DNA of 64,000 nucleotides from Candidatus Neomicrothrix sp. UBA2517 (GCA_002341185.1 DDNP01000003.1:29277-93276), one strand, 5' to 3'. Positions 1-9,342 are shown, numbered from the stretch's first letter. Numbers and translations: made by a program. The notes: generated by a model not told the origin, from the sequence alone.

Positions 1-1942
1 TAGAGTTGTTCATTCTGAAAGTGAATTTCCTAATTCCATTAGAGAGAGATTAAAAGAGCGCTCTATTGGAAAAATATACATCATAGGCCAAGGAACAGCT
101 GCTATTGCTGGACAAGCATTAGGTCAGTACCTTACGGAGCAAACAGAAATTCATGCAGAAGCAATCCCATCAACTGAACTCTCCGGCTTTAGACTCTCGA
201 CAGATATGTCTAATGTTCTTGTAATCGCTATTAGTCAATCGGGGACAACTACTGATACCAATCGAACCGTAGATTTAGTGCGAGGGCGGGGTGCTTCAGT
301 AATAGTAATTGTCAACAGAAGGAATTCGGACCTTTCCCAGAAGGCAGATGGAGTTATATATACATCAGATGGTCGAGATATTGAAATGAGCGTCGCTTCT
401 ACTAAAGCCTTCTATTCACAAATTGCAGCAAGTTTTTTATTAGGCATTTCAATACGCGATCAGGTCATAAGTGAACCTGATAATTCAGAAAATACGCATA
501 ACCGTCAGATTCTTCTCGAAGAATTGAGCGGACTTCCACAGAAAATGCTTAATGTCCTGGAACAACGTGAACACATACGTGATGTGGTTTTTGAGCTAGC
601 GCCTTCAAAGCGGTATTGGGCTCTTGCTGGTAATGGTTTAAACATCGTTGCAGCAAGAGAAATACGTATCAAACTCTCAGAGCTTTGTTATAAATCAATA
701 GCTGCAGATTACACCGAAGACAAAAAACATATTGATCTTTCAGCTGAACCATTGATCTTAATATGTGCCACGGGGTTAAATGACTCAATGGAATCCGATG
801 TGGCGAAAGAAGTTGCAATTTACAAGGCCCATAAAGCCTCACCCATAGTAATAACTGATAAGGGTGGAGCATACCCAGATGCTCATCGAGTCATTTCGGT
901 TCCAAGAACGAGTCCTAAATTATCATTTATTCTTGCCACTATGGTGGGTCATTTATTTGGTTACGAGGCAGCGCTCTCAATAGATGCGTTGGCTTTACCG
1001 TTCAGACAGACTAGGTCGCTAATAGAAAGAACTCTTTCTAACAACCCGCTTATAGGCGCACAAGAAATTTTGGAATCTATTGGACAATCTTTGGAGTCAA
1101 TAACAAACTCATTTTTTGATGGATTACGTTCGGGTTCTTATAACGGAAGTTTAGAAGCAAGCACAGCGACTCGTATCTCAACTCTTTATAAATACGCATT
1201 AGGGACGATACCACTTGATTCTTACCAAATAGACACAGGGAAAGTAGGAACTCCAGCAACTTTACTGGAAGACCTCAATGCTGCTTTAACAATTGGCATT
1301 GAGGAACTGACCAGACCAATTGACGCAATAAAACATCAAGCGAAAACAGTTACAGTTGGCATTTCTCGATCCGATGAAGAGCTTATTCAACTGCAACTTG
1401 TGACCGAGATGCTTGACTCTGGTACGCCACGGGATCGGATTTCCTATAGAAATCTTCGTTTCCTCGCAGCCATAGACCCAGCTGTTAAGTCGATTTCAGG
1501 GTTTATTAGGTATGGGATTGAAGGAGATGTTAAGTCAGGTAATGCCCAAGTACATGTCATAGATAAGGGTGGAATCGCTCATGATCTTACTTCAAGAACT
1601 GAAAGGGATCCCAAATTAAAGGGGAGTAAACATCTTGTAGCACTACAACAAGAAGTCATTATTACTAAAGGAAGACATGATCAAAGGATCATTATCCTGG
1701 TTCCTGAAATTAAGGATAAACAGACTATTGGTTTAACGCTTTTACATATTGAACTTGAAGATTATTTGACTGAACAAACTGCAAGGCATGTGATGGAAGG
1801 TTACAAGGATAGATACATAGCAATATCTGATTATATAACTGAGACTGAGCCAACATTTAGGTCGGATATTCTTACCTCAATACCCGTAGATGAGTTACTG
1901 ATTTCCCCCGTAGAGGATTTACTCTCATACTGGAATCAATGA
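1..1942 (+). CDS. glmS: GlmS-like SIS-domain protein, 5' end outside the window
   Basis: The reading frame is open from base 2, so the gene enters across the left edge and the first ATG at 206 is internal. About 646 residues are visible. The first SIS domain carries the sugar-phosphate motif AISQSGTTTDT typical of glucosamine-6-phosphate synthase (fructose-6-P plus glutamine to glucosamine-6-P, first step to UDP-GlcNAc). A second, weaker SIS domain follows (YWALAGNG to about residue 270 counted from the ATG at 206). The usual C-terminal end of GlmS (LAKSVTVE) is not seen. Instead about 300 further residues of no family I recognise follow. The glutaminase half, if present, is off the window. 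The nnr-alr-tsaE-tsaB-rimI-tsaD context is where actinobacteria commonly keep glmS, which supports the name. A SIS protein of different function remains possible. Confidence 0.62.
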   Translation, partial: RVVHSESEFPNSIRERLKERSIGKIYIIGQGTAAIAGQALGQYLTEQTEIHAEAIPSTELSGFRLSTDMSNVLVIAISQSGTTTDTNRTVDLVRGRGASVIVIVNRRNSDLSQKADGVIYTSDGRDIEMSVASTKAFYSQIAASFLLGISIRDQVISEPDNSENTHNRQILLEELSGLPQKMLNVLEQREHIRDVVFELAPSKRYWALAGNGLNIVAAREIRIKLSELCYKSIAADYTEDKKHIDLSAEPLILICATGLNDSMESDVAKEVAIYKAHKASPIVITDKGGAYPDAHRVISVPRTSPKLSFILATMVGHLFGYEAALSIDALALPFRQTRSLIERTLSNNPLIGAQEILESIGQSLESITNSFFDGLRSGSYNGSLEASTATRISTLYKYALGTIPLDSYQIDTGKVGTPATLLEDLNAALTIGIEELTRPIDAIKHQAKTVTVGISRSDEELIQLQLVTEMLDSGTPRDRISYRNLRFLAAIDPAVKSISGFIRYGIEGDVKSGNAQVHVIDKGGIAHDLTSRTERDPKLKGSKHLVALQQEVIITKGRHDQRIIILVPEIKDKQTIGLTLLHIELEDYLTEQTARHVMEGYKDRYIAISDYITETEPTFRSDILTSIPVDELLISPVEDLLSYWNQ

Positions 1943-1979
1943 TGGAGAATACTGTTGCAATAAACGAATTGAGCTATGA

Positions 1980-3329
1980 ATGATTCCTGTTGTAACCCCA
2001 TCTGAAATGGCAGCTATTGATGAACAGGCTGATGAGCCGATAGAACTTCTAATACAGCGAGCCGGTCAAGCAGTAGCGTGGAAGGCACGACAAATACTTA
2101 AAGGTACTTACGGGAAAAGAGTAATGGTCATAGCTGGAAAAGGAAATAATGGAGCTGACGGATTAGAAGCAGCAAAACATTTACAAAGATGGGGAATTAA
2201 GGTCAATGTTATTTCAATCGATAATGTCCCATTGTCAGTTCAAGAATGTGATTTATTGATTGATGCTGTTGTGGGCACAGGTCTTAAACGCCCCTATAAC
2301 GCCCCTGATTTTTTTGTTCCAACGCTTTCTGTAGATATTCCAAGCGGAATTTGCGGTCTGACAGGAGAAGCAAAGGGAAACCCCTTTAAAGCTAAGGAAA
2401 CCATTACCTTTCAAGCCCTTAAACAAGGGCACTTATTAGCAAGTGGGCCTTCCCATACAGGTTCAATAACTATTGCGGATATCGGATTAGATGTGTCTGA
2501 GACAAAAACTTATGTTCTCGAAAAGTCCGATGTTGCGACAATGCTTAGCAATATGCATGACAGAGAACATAAATGGAAGGCCGCTTGTTGGGTTATCGGG
2601 GGATCACATGGGATGACTGGAGCGCCATTACTCGCTTCGAAAGCAGCGCTAAGATCAGGTTCCGGATATGTGAGACTCAGCATCCCAGGGGAGTTATCAA
2701 AAATGTCATCCGAGATAGTAGGATTCAATCTTCCTTCTGCGAATTGGGAAAAGGAGATATGTGGATCAGAACAAAAGAGATTTAACTCACTAGTAGTGGG
2801 ACCTGGTTTGGGGAAGTCTCCCGAAACTATCTCGTCAGTGCATAACTTACTTACAAAGACACAAATTCCCATTGTGTTAGATGCCGATGCACTGTACGCG
2901 ATTGGGCAACAACCTAAGGACAACCTGAAGTTCGATAGAAATATAATTCTTACTCCGCATGATGCAGAATATGAATACTTAACAGGGCATAGACCCCAAA
3001 ATAACCGAGTTACTGATGTATGTAATGAAGCAATGAAACTCAATGCAATCATTTTGCTTAAAGGCCCCACAACTGTAGTAGCACACCCCGACGGAAGGTC
3101 CTTCCTTGTCAATAATGGTGACCAACGTCTTGCTACTGCTGGAACAGGTGATGTCTTGAGTGGGATTATTGGTGGACTTTTATCTCAAGGAGTCTCACCA
3201 TTTGAGGCTGCAGCTACTGGTGCGTGGATACACGCGGAATCATCCAATAACTGTTTAGCAAAAGGAATGGTTGCATCAGATATTATTAATGCAATACCGG
3301 AGGTGCTCAGTGAGACCCACATGGGCTGA
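1980..3329 (+). CDS. nnr: Bifunctional NAD(P)H-hydrate epimerase / ADP-dependent dehydratase
   Basis: This is a two-domain metabolite-repair enzyme that rescues hydrated NADH and NADPH. The N-terminal YjeF epimerase domain (about residues 1-190) has GKGNNGADG at 53-61 and VDIPSG at 118-123. The C-terminal ribokinase-like dehydratase domain has GGSHGMTGAP at 207-216, the HDAEYEYLTG segment at 326-335 and the catalytic GTGD at 387-390. At 449 residues it is somewhat shorter than the usual roughly 500, mainly in the linkers. It starts 37 bases after the GlmS-like gene. The holo-ACP synthase gene often found between these two in actinobacteria is absent. Its last 20 bases overlap the start of alr, so the two are very probably cotranscribed. 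Confidence 0.93.
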   Translation: MIPVVTPSEMAAIDEQADEPIELLIQRAGQAVAWKARQILKGTYGKRVMVIAGKGNNGADGLEAAKHLQRWGIKVNVISIDNVPLSVQECDLLIDAVVGTGLKRPYNAPDFFVPTLSVDIPSGICGLTGEAKGNPFKAKETITFQALKQGHLLASGPSHTGSITIADIGLDVSETKTYVLEKSDVATMLSNMHDREHKWKAACWVIGGSHGMTGAPLLASKAALRSGSGYVRLSIPGELSKMSSEIVGFNLPSANWEKEICGSEQKRFNSLVVGPGLGKSPETISSVHNLLTKTQIPIVLDADALYAIGQQPKDNLKFDRNIILTPHDAEYEYLTGHRPQNNRVTDVCNEAMKLNAIILLKGPTTVVAHPDGRSFLVNNGDQRLATAGTGDVLSGIIGGLLSQGVSPFEAAATGAWIHAESSNNCLAKGMVASDIINAIPEVLSETHMG

Positions 3330-4416
3330 TATTGATCTGTCAGCAATTAAAGATAATGTGACAGAGTTAAAGAAACTAGTCTCTCCAGCTCTTTTCTGTG
3401 CAGTAGTCAAAGCTGACGCATACGGTCATGGGGCTGTCCCTGTTGCACGAGCTGCTGTAGAAGGTGGCGCTGATTGGCTTGCGGTAGCATTGGTAGAAGA
3501 GGGAAGAGAGTTACGAGATGCTGGGATAGCAACTCCAATACTTGTTCTTTCAGAACCTCGCCCCTCAGAAATGGTCGAAGTCGTTGAGTGTAATTTAGTT
3601 CCCACTGTTTATAGTGGCGCAGGAATTTCTGCTGCTGCCGCTGCTGCATCATCAGCAAATACTGTATTAAGCGTCCATCTAAAAATTGATTCTGGCATGA
3701 GAAGAGTTGGCGCTGAACCAGAGTTTGCATTCACATTAGCTGAATCAGTTAGCCAACGTGAATCCTTGCATCTAGAAGGCTTATGGACCCATTGTGCAGT
3801 TGCCGACAATCCTGATAATCCGTTTTCGATGCAACAATTATCTATTTTCAATGATGCCCTGAATGCCTTAAGGGGGAAAGGTATCCAGATACAGATCTGT
3901 CATGCAGCAAATTCAGCTTTAGCACTTAATTTTCCTATAGGCCGTTACGACATGGTGAGATGCGGGATCGCAACTTATGGTATTTCCCCAACGGAAGATT
4001 GGGATGGAAAAGTATCTATTCGACCAGCAATGAGTTTACGGTCTGAAGTATCATTTACGAAAAATATAAGCGCAGGAGAAGGCGTCTCGTATGGTTTAGC
4101 TTGGCGTGCTCCGAAAGATACGAAAATAGCGACAGTACCATTGGGTTACGCAGATGGGCTGAGACGCAATTTTGGAAATCAGGGGGGAATGGTGCTCATA
4201 CAAGGTAAGAAGCTTCCTATTGTCGGCAATATAACAATGGATCAGTTTCTTGTCGATTGTGGAGAAACTAACGTATCCTCTGGAGATGAAGTTGTCCTTA
4301 TCGGCACTCAACTAGGCGAAAAGATCACTGCTTCAGAATGGGCGAATTGTTTAGGTACGATTCCCTATGAAGTAATTTGTGGGATAGAGAGCCGAATACC
4401 TAGACGTTACATTTAG
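3310..4416 (+). CDS. alr: Alanine racemase
   Basis: This PLP enzyme interconverts L- and D-alanine for peptidoglycan. The PLP-lysine motif AVVKADAYGHG lies at residues 31-41 (Lys34), and the C-terminal beta domain holds the second catalytic tyrosine in GVSYGLAWR. I chose the GTG at 3310 because a Shine-Dalgarno-like CCGGAGG lies just upstream (3298-3304) and the protein then begins MRPTWADIDL, as alanine racemases normally do. An upstream ATG at 3271 would add 13 residues with no family support. The protein has 368 residues, normal for the family. It overlaps the end of nnr by 20 bases and is followed 8 bases later by a P1-family peptidase. Confidence 0.95.
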   Translation: MRPTWADIDLSAIKDNVTELKKLVSPALFCAVVKADAYGHGAVPVARAAVEGGADWLAVALVEEGRELRDAGIATPILVLSEPRPSEMVEVVECNLVPTVYSGAGISAAAAAASSANTVLSVHLKIDSGMRRVGAEPEFAFTLAESVSQRESLHLEGLWTHCAVADNPDNPFSMQQLSIFNDALNALRGKGIQIQICHAANSALALNFPIGRYDMVRCGIATYGISPTEDWDGKVSIRPAMSLRSEVSFTKNISAGEGVSYGLAWRAPKDTKIATVPLGYADGLRRNFGNQGGMVLIQGKKLPIVGNITMDQFLVDCGETNVSSGDEVVLIGTQLGEKITASEWANCLGTIPYEVICGIESRIPRRYI

Positions 4417-4424
4417 GAATACTT

Positions 4425-5279
4425 ATGATTACTGATATTGAAGGAATAAAAGTAGGGCATTGGACAGATGACATCTCGCAAACAGGTTGCACAGTTATTC
4501 TGTTTCCAGATGGAACAACTGCCTCGGGTGAGATTAGAGGTGGGGCACCTGCTACTCGAGACTTCGCTTTGCTGCACCCCACACGTTTGGTAGATCAAAT
4601 TAACGCCGTGGTGTTATCAGGCGGTTCAGCTTTTGGACTAGCAGCATGTTCAGGAGTAATGGAATTTCTCGAAGAGAATGATAAAGGGTTTAATACATCT
4701 GCAGGAAAAGTACCCATAGTCGTGGGATTATCATTGTTCGACTTAGGAAGTGGTTCTCCTAAGATTCGACCAGGGCATCAACAGGGGAAAGAAGCAGCCA
4801 GCTCAGCGACCTCAACAACATTACTTGGAAGAATAGGAGCTGGGACAGGAGCAACAGTATCAAAGTGGAGAGGTAAAGAGTTTTCTGCCTCGGGAGGGTT
4901 AGGGGGATCAATCCTCCGAGAAGGAAATTTGATAGTTGCTTGCCTTATCGCTGTTAACGCAAGCGGTGATATAGATTTTGGAGAATATCCAGATAAGATC
5001 CGAGGCCAAGATTTTAACTTTCCTAAAGTTAACCCATTTGAGAATACGACTATTGGTGTTGTGGCAACGAACGCAAAGTTAAATAAATCAGACTGCTTCC
5101 TTATCAGCCAAAGCGCCCATGATGGTTATGCGCGAGCCTTATTCCCTGCTCATACCAGCGGAGATGGAGACGCAATAGTAGTTGCAGCAACCGGGCAAGT
5201 AAATGCAGAAATTTCAATCGTTCGTTCACTAACGACACTTACAGTTGAAACAGCAATTAAAAATGTTTCAGACAAATAA
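4425..5279 (+). CDS. P1/S58-family N-terminal-nucleophile peptidase (DmpA/NylC-like)
   Basis: The 284-residue protein matches the DmpA/NylC family throughout: GIKVGHWTD at 7-15, GGAPATRD at 39-46, VVLSGGSAFGL at 62-72 and AHDGYARALFPAHTSGDGD near the C-terminus. Members are made as one chain that cleaves itself and exposes a nucleophile. The pair Asn207-Thr208 in ENTTIGVVAT sits where NylC-type enzymes cut between Asn and Thr. Family substrates include N-terminal amino acids, D-alanyl esters and amides, and nylon oligomers. No signal peptide is visible, so it is probably cytoplasmic. It lies 8 bases after alr, and since DmpA is an L-aminopeptidase/D-Ala-esterase, a role in D-alanine derivatives is a possible link, but this is inference. 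Confidence 0.85.
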   Translation: MITDIEGIKVGHWTDDISQTGCTVILFPDGTTASGEIRGGAPATRDFALLHPTRLVDQINAVVLSGGSAFGLAACSGVMEFLEENDKGFNTSAGKVPIVVGLSLFDLGSGSPKIRPGHQQGKEAASSATSTTLLGRIGAGTGATVSKWRGKEFSASGGLGGSILREGNLIVACLIAVNASGDIDFGEYPDKIRGQDFNFPKVNPFENTTIGVVATNAKLNKSDCFLISQSAHDGYARALFPAHTSGDGDAIVVAATGQVNAEISIVRSLTTLTVETAIKNVSDK

Positions 5280-5327
5280 TTTTTAGCTAGGTTTTGTAAA
5301 CACATCAATTCTCTACCCGAGAAGCAC

Positions 5328-5333
5328 TAACCT
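5328..5333 (+). promoter_or_regulatory. -10-like hexamer for a leaderless tsaE operon
   Basis: TAACCT ends 6 bases before the GTG start of tsaE at 5340, and no Shine-Dalgarno lies at the normal distance. This is the actinobacterial TANNNT arrangement expected for transcription starting at the start codon. No clear -35 is visible. Confidence 0.4.
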
Positions 5334-5339
5334 TAAGGT

Positions 5340-5828
5340 GTGATAAAAGTAACTGCAGCCTCACTAAGTGGCACACATCAAGCAGCTGAATCAGTTGCAG
5401 AAATCGTTCAATCCGGTGATGTAATTCTGCTCGTTGGAGACTTAGGGGCTGGCAAAACTGCGTTCACTCAAGGCTTTGGAAGGGCATTGGGCGTGAGCGA
5501 ACCTATTACGAGTCCCACTTTTACACTCGCAAGAGAGTACAAAGGCACTTTACAGATTCATCACCTTGACGTGTACCGAATAGACCAAATTGAGGAGGTT
5601 CGTGACTTAGCCCTTCCAGAATTATTTGAAGGCAATTCGGTGACTTTGATTGAATGGGGTGATCAAATCATTTCAGCATTGCCTAAGGATCATCTAGAAA
5701 TATCTTTTGAATATTGCGAAATAGATACTGCTCGCCTCATTACATTCACTGCGAATGGTCGCTCCTGGAACAAACGACTTCTTGCCTTGAAGCAGTCCCT
5801 TAACATAAAGGGTTTGATGCAATGCTAA
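5340..5828 (+). CDS. tsaE: tRNA threonylcarbamoyladenosine biosynthesis ATPase TsaE
   Basis: This 162-residue P-loop ATPase works with TsaB and TsaD to put the t6A modification on ANN-decoding tRNAs. The Walker A motif GDLGAGKT is at residues 33-40, followed by the family motif SPTFTLAREY and the HHLDVYR strand. It starts with GTG at 5340, preceded by a TANNNT hexamer rather than a ribosome-binding site. The end overlaps tsaB by 7 bases, consistent with one transcript for tsaE-tsaB-rimI-tsaD. Confidence 0.94.
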   Translation: MIKVTAASLSGTHQAAESVAEIVQSGDVILLVGDLGAGKTAFTQGFGRALGVSEPITSPTFTLAREYKGTLQIHHLDVYRIDQIEEVRDLALPELFEGNSVTLIEWGDQIISALPKDHLEISFEYCEIDTARLITFTANGRSWNKRLLALKQSLNIKGLMQC

Positions 5829-6526
5829 TTCTAGGAATTGAAAGTTCAACTTCTCAAGTTGGGTGCGCCATAGGGGGGCACGAGGGTGTTCTTGCTTCAG
5901 CTCATTCATCTAGGGGGAAAAGACATGCCGAAAGTTTGACGCCTCAAATAGAATTTGTGTGCAAGCAAGCCCGCGTAGAACTTCAGGAAATTAGTATTAT
6001 CGCAGTTGACATAGGACCAGGCTTATATACCGGCTTACGCGTGGGTATCACATCAGCTATTTCAATTGCATTTGGTTTAAATGTTCCCATGATTGGTGTC
6101 TCTAGTCTTGATTTAGTGGCGTACCCGATTAGGCATTGTCAAAAATTAATTGTTGCAGCTGTTGACGCTCGTCGAGATGAAATTTTCCATGCTAATTATC
6201 GCCAAGTCCCAGGTGGTATTCAAAGAGTTTCAGAACCAGTAGTTATTACTCCTGAGGACCTATCCGCAGAATTATTGGCTTCGAGTGATGAAGTCCAACT
6301 TGTCGGAGATGGAGCTATCCGTTACGCAGGCCACTTTAATGACCTTAAAGGTGTAGAACCTGCAGAGCCTGGACTGGCATTTCCTTCTGCATCCTCATTG
6401 GTTCAGCTAGCGCATGCAAAAGCTCTCCGTGAAGATTTTATAAAACCATCAGAACTTAAACCTTTATATTTAAGAAAACCAGATGCTCTTGAGATAGATA
6501 AGCAAAAGAGGCGTGTTGACAGATGA
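5822..6526 (+). CDS. tsaB: tRNA threonylcarbamoyladenosine biosynthesis protein TsaB
   Basis: TsaB is the non-catalytic ASKHA-fold partner of TsaD in t6A synthesis. Diagnostic features are the N-terminal LGIESSTSQVG, and the GPGLYTGLRVGI segment near residue 70 that forms the TsaB-TsaD dimer helix region. At 234 residues it is a normal length. It overlaps tsaE by 7 bases, and its TGA stop shares an ATGA with the rimI start, implying translational coupling. Confidence 0.93.
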   Translation: MLILGIESSTSQVGCAIGGHEGVLASAHSSRGKRHAESLTPQIEFVCKQARVELQEISIIAVDIGPGLYTGLRVGITSAISIAFGLNVPMIGVSSLDLVAYPIRHCQKLIVAAVDARRDEIFHANYRQVPGGIQRVSEPVVITPEDLSAELLASSDEVQLVGDGAIRYAGHFNDLKGVEPAEPGLAFPSASSLVQLAHAKALREDFIKPSELKPLYLRKPDALEIDKQKRRVDR

Positions 6527-7059
6527 GGTTAGGTTTAGAAGTTAGAACGGTGAGTCTAGAGGACCTAGAAGACCTATTGGAACTCGATGAGGAGTCCTTC
6601 TTTGAGCCATGGTCAATTTCTTTGTGGGAATTAGAACTTTCCCGTAAAGAAAGGATTTATATAGGGGCCTTTAACGAAACGGAATTGGTTGGTTTCATCG
6701 GGGGGCTCTTGGCTTATACCGATTTTCATATCACAACCGTAGCTACGAAGAAAAAATTTCGTGGATCTGGTATTGCGTCAGTTCTTTTATGCGAGATATT
6801 TAAAAGGATTGAAGATCTTCGGGGTGAAGTAGACAGTATTACTCTCGAAGTTCGTGCTTCGAATAAGCCAGCTCAGGGGCTCTACCGAAAGTTCGGCTTT
6901 GCTCCAGTTGGCCTTCGTCGTGGGTACTACCAAGCTGACAATGAGGATGCAATAATCATGTCACTTGAGAATCTTCAATGTGAGAATCTCGTAGATAAAC
7001 TTCTAGAAATTAAGCGCAAATTATCAGTAACAGTTTCCGAGGGGGTTGCAAAACAATGA
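6523..7059 (+). CDS. rimI: GNAT N-acetyltransferase, RimI-like
   Basis: This is a single GNAT domain of 178 residues, with the acetyl-CoA pyrophosphate loop RGSGIAS at 80-86 and the C-terminal NKPAQGLYRKFGF motif characteristic of RimI. RimI acetylates the N-terminal alanine of ribosomal protein S18, though actinobacterial RimI homologues can be broader in specificity. The tail after residue 150 is slightly longer than in E. coli RimI. It starts in an ATGA overlap with tsaB and ends in an ATGA overlap with tsaD, so the position inside the t6A block is tightly coupled. This arrangement is common in actinobacteria. Confidence 0.9.
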   Translation: MRLGLEVRTVSLEDLEDLLELDEESFFEPWSISLWELELSRKERIYIGAFNETELVGFIGGLLAYTDFHITTVATKKKFRGSGIASVLLCEIFKRIEDLRGEVDSITLEVRASNKPAQGLYRKFGFAPVGLRRGYYQADNEDAIIMSLENLQCENLVDKLLEIKRKLSVTVSEGVAKQ

Positions 7060-8054
7060 ATAAAGGACTTGTGCTCGCAATTGAAACATCATGTGATGAA
7101 ACGGCTGCTGCTGTTGTTGCAGAAGGTAAGCACGTGCTTTCATCAGTGGTTAGTAGCCAAGTTGATATTCATGCTCGATATGGCGGTGTAGTCCCTGAGG
7201 TCGCAAGCCGAGCGCATGTAGACCTTATCATTCCAGTGATTGCTCAAACTTTAATCGAAGCAGGAATAGAGCATCATGACTTGGATTTAATAGCAGCCAC
7301 ACGTGGGCCAGGTTTGATAGGCTCTCTCCTCGTTGGTGTTAGTGCAGCTAAGTCACTAGCCCTCGTTTGGAATAAGCCATTTATCGGTGTTAATCATCTT
7401 GAGGGCCACCTGTACTCAAGCTTTTTGGAAGAACCTGACCTCGAACTTCCTATGGTTATCCTTCTTGTTTCAGGTGGGCACACGATGTTGGTTTCGATGG
7501 ATGAACATCTAACTTATAAAGTTCTGGGCCAGACCCTTGATGACGCAGCGGGTGAAGCATATGACAAAGTAGCTCGTTATTTAGGTTTGGGCTATCCCGG
7601 TGGTCCGATCATTGATAAGTTAGCAGCTTCTGGTCAAGCCGAAATAAAGTTTCCCAGACCAATGATTGCTGAAGGTTATAATTTCAGTTTTAGCGGTCTT
7701 AAAACAGCCGTGATTAATTATGTTCGGAAAAACCCTGATATCTCCGATGAAAATGTTTCCGCATCTTTTCAAGAAGCAGTAGTTGATGTGCTTGTTACAA
7801 AAACAATACGAGCTGCTAAAGATCAAAATGCAGTGGGTGTATGCATCGGTGGCGGAGTCGCAGCGAATTCACGGCTACGAGAAGCCATCCTAGAAGCGTG
7901 CCCTAAAGAGGGACTTAAACCATTCATTCCGAGTAGGTCCTATTGCACCGATAATGCAGCAATGATTGGTGCGGCTGCTTGGAGACGGTTCAAAAATGAG
8001 GGAGCGAGTAGTCTAGCCACAGGTGCGAACCCAAATCTGCGGATACCTGAATAG
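7056..8054 (+). CDS. tsaD: tRNA N6-threonylcarbamoyladenosine transferase TsaD
   Basis: TsaD transfers the threonylcarbamoyl group from threonylcarbamoyl-AMP to A37 of tRNA. The metal-binding pair is visible as His114 and His118 in NHLEGH, with the third ligand Asp in YCTDNAAM near residue 295. The N-terminal ETSCDETAAAV and the phosphate loop VSGGHTMLV are also present. At 332 residues it is a normal length. It ends the tsaE-tsaB-rimI-tsaD block. A 61-base gap follows before the acyl-CoA dehydrogenase gene. Confidence 0.96.
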   Translation: MNKGLVLAIETSCDETAAAVVAEGKHVLSSVVSSQVDIHARYGGVVPEVASRAHVDLIIPVIAQTLIEAGIEHHDLDLIAATRGPGLIGSLLVGVSAAKSLALVWNKPFIGVNHLEGHLYSSFLEEPDLELPMVILLVSGGHTMLVSMDEHLTYKVLGQTLDDAAGEAYDKVARYLGLGYPGGPIIDKLAASGQAEIKFPRPMIAEGYNFSFSGLKTAVINYVRKNPDISDENVSASFQEAVVDVLVTKTIRAAKDQNAVGVCIGGGVAANSRLREAILEACPKEGLKPFIPSRSYCTDNAAMIGAAAWRRFKNEGASSLATGANPNLRIPE

Positions 8055-8115
8055 TTATGAGGTCTCTCAGGAAAGAATTCAAGAAAACGATAGATTCGAA
8101 TGAAAGATATAGATT

Positions 8116-9342
8116 ATGAGTCAAATGCATGATAAAAATCTAGATATGGAAGAGGTAGACCTTAATCTTAAAATTGATAAATTCCTCGCAGAATTCGACC
8201 CTAAAGAGATGGATAATGTCTCTTTCCGATCCGCACGATTTGATGCTGGATTAGCTTGGATACATTTTCCTGAGGGGCAAGGAGGAATGGGATCACGCCC
8301 TAACCTTCAAAAGGTTATTGAACGAAGAATGCGGGAGCAAGGGGCTGCTCCTACAGATCCAACCACATTTTTTATGTCCTTGGCTGGCCCCACTATCTCT
8401 ACTCATGGGTCAGAGGAACAAAAAGCTAGATTTCTAAAACCAATGTTTACAGGCGAGGAAAGATGGTGTCAGTTGTTTTCAGAACCAGGTGCTGGTTCTG
8501 ATTTCGCGGGGCTTGCATGCAAAGCAGAAAAAGATGGCGATGAGTGGATTGTAAGCGGTCAGAAAGTTTGGAATACACTCGCACATCTCGGTGACTGGGG
8601 AATGTTGGTTACACGAAGTAACCCTGAATTACCTAAACACAAAGGAATGACCTACTTTGCTTTAGATATGCATGCCGAAGGCGTAGAAGTAAGACCCCTA
8701 CGTCAGATCACTGGTGAAGCTGAGTTTAATGAGGTGTACATAACAGAAGTTAGAATTCCTGATAGTTGCAGGATCGGAGATGTTGGAGAAGGGTGGAGAG
8801 TTGCCCTCACGACATTAATGAATGAACGATCAGCTATTGGTGGTAGTAGCGGAGGGAGTACTTCTAAACCAGGGATGGGCCCAATAAATGACGCTGTAGA
8901 ACTATGGAAATCTTTGCCGGAAGACAAGCAGAGTAAATCAACTTTGGATAGGTTAATGAATCTCTGGGCCAAAGCTGAGGCGCTTCGTCTTACAAACCAG
9001 CGAGCGTCAGTCGCCGCAAAAGCTGGAAACCCAGGCCCAGAAGGTTCTATAGGGAAGCTAGCTTCTGCTGAGCTGAATAAAGCTATTTACGAACTATGCC
9101 TGGAGTTAATGGGTCCCGAGGGACAAATTGATTACGACTACACGTTCCGTCGACCAGAGTTACTTTCCACAGATGGTTCAATCCACGGGCCTCGCTATGC
9201 TTTTCTTCGAGTTCGCGCAAATTCAATTGAAGGTGGAACTTCAGAAATAATGCGAAATATACTAGGCGAGCAAATTCTAGGGCTTCCAGGAGAACCTAGA
9301 GTAGACAAAAAAATACCGTGGATTCAGGTTCCCAGAAGTTAA
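8116..9342 (+). CDS. Acyl-CoA dehydrogenase family flavoprotein
   Basis: This 408-residue FAD enzyme oxidises an acyl-CoA to the 2-enoyl-CoA. Visible signatures are CQLFSEPGAGSDFAGL (FAD contact region), SGQKVWNT, and the C-terminal EGGTSEIMRNILGEQILGLP. The glutamate in IEGGT is one position earlier than in the YEGT motif of medium-chain enzymes, a pattern I have seen in many actinobacterial FadE proteins. Substrate cannot be deduced. The start ATG at 8116 has only a weak purine stretch upstream, and the in-frame ATG at 8125 is an alternative. It converges on the next gene with no intervening base: its stop ends at 9342 and the facing stop begins at 9343. Confidence 0.9.
   Translation: MSQMHDKNLDMEEVDLNLKIDKFLAEFDPKEMDNVSFRSARFDAGLAWIHFPEGQGGMGSRPNLQKVIERRMREQGAAPTDPTTFFMSLAGPTISTHGSEEQKARFLKPMFTGEERWCQLFSEPGAGSDFAGLACKAEKDGDEWIVSGQKVWNTLAHLGDWGMLVTRSNPELPKHKGMTYFALDMHAEGVEVRPLRQITGEAEFNEVYITEVRIPDSCRIGDVGEGWRVALTTLMNERSAIGGSSGGSTSKPGMGPINDAVELWKSLPEDKQSKSTLDRLMNLWAKAEALRLTNQRASVAAKAGNPGPEGSIGKLASAELNKAIYELCLELMGPEGQIDYDYTFRRPELLSTDGSIHGPRYAFLRVRANSIEGGTSEIMRNILGEQILGLPGEPRVDKKIPWIQVPRS

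Noticed and set aside
2510..3112. Open frame of 200 residues on the minus strand opposite nnr
   Set aside because: It lies entirely inside the conserved nnr dehydratase domain and shows no recognisable protein family.
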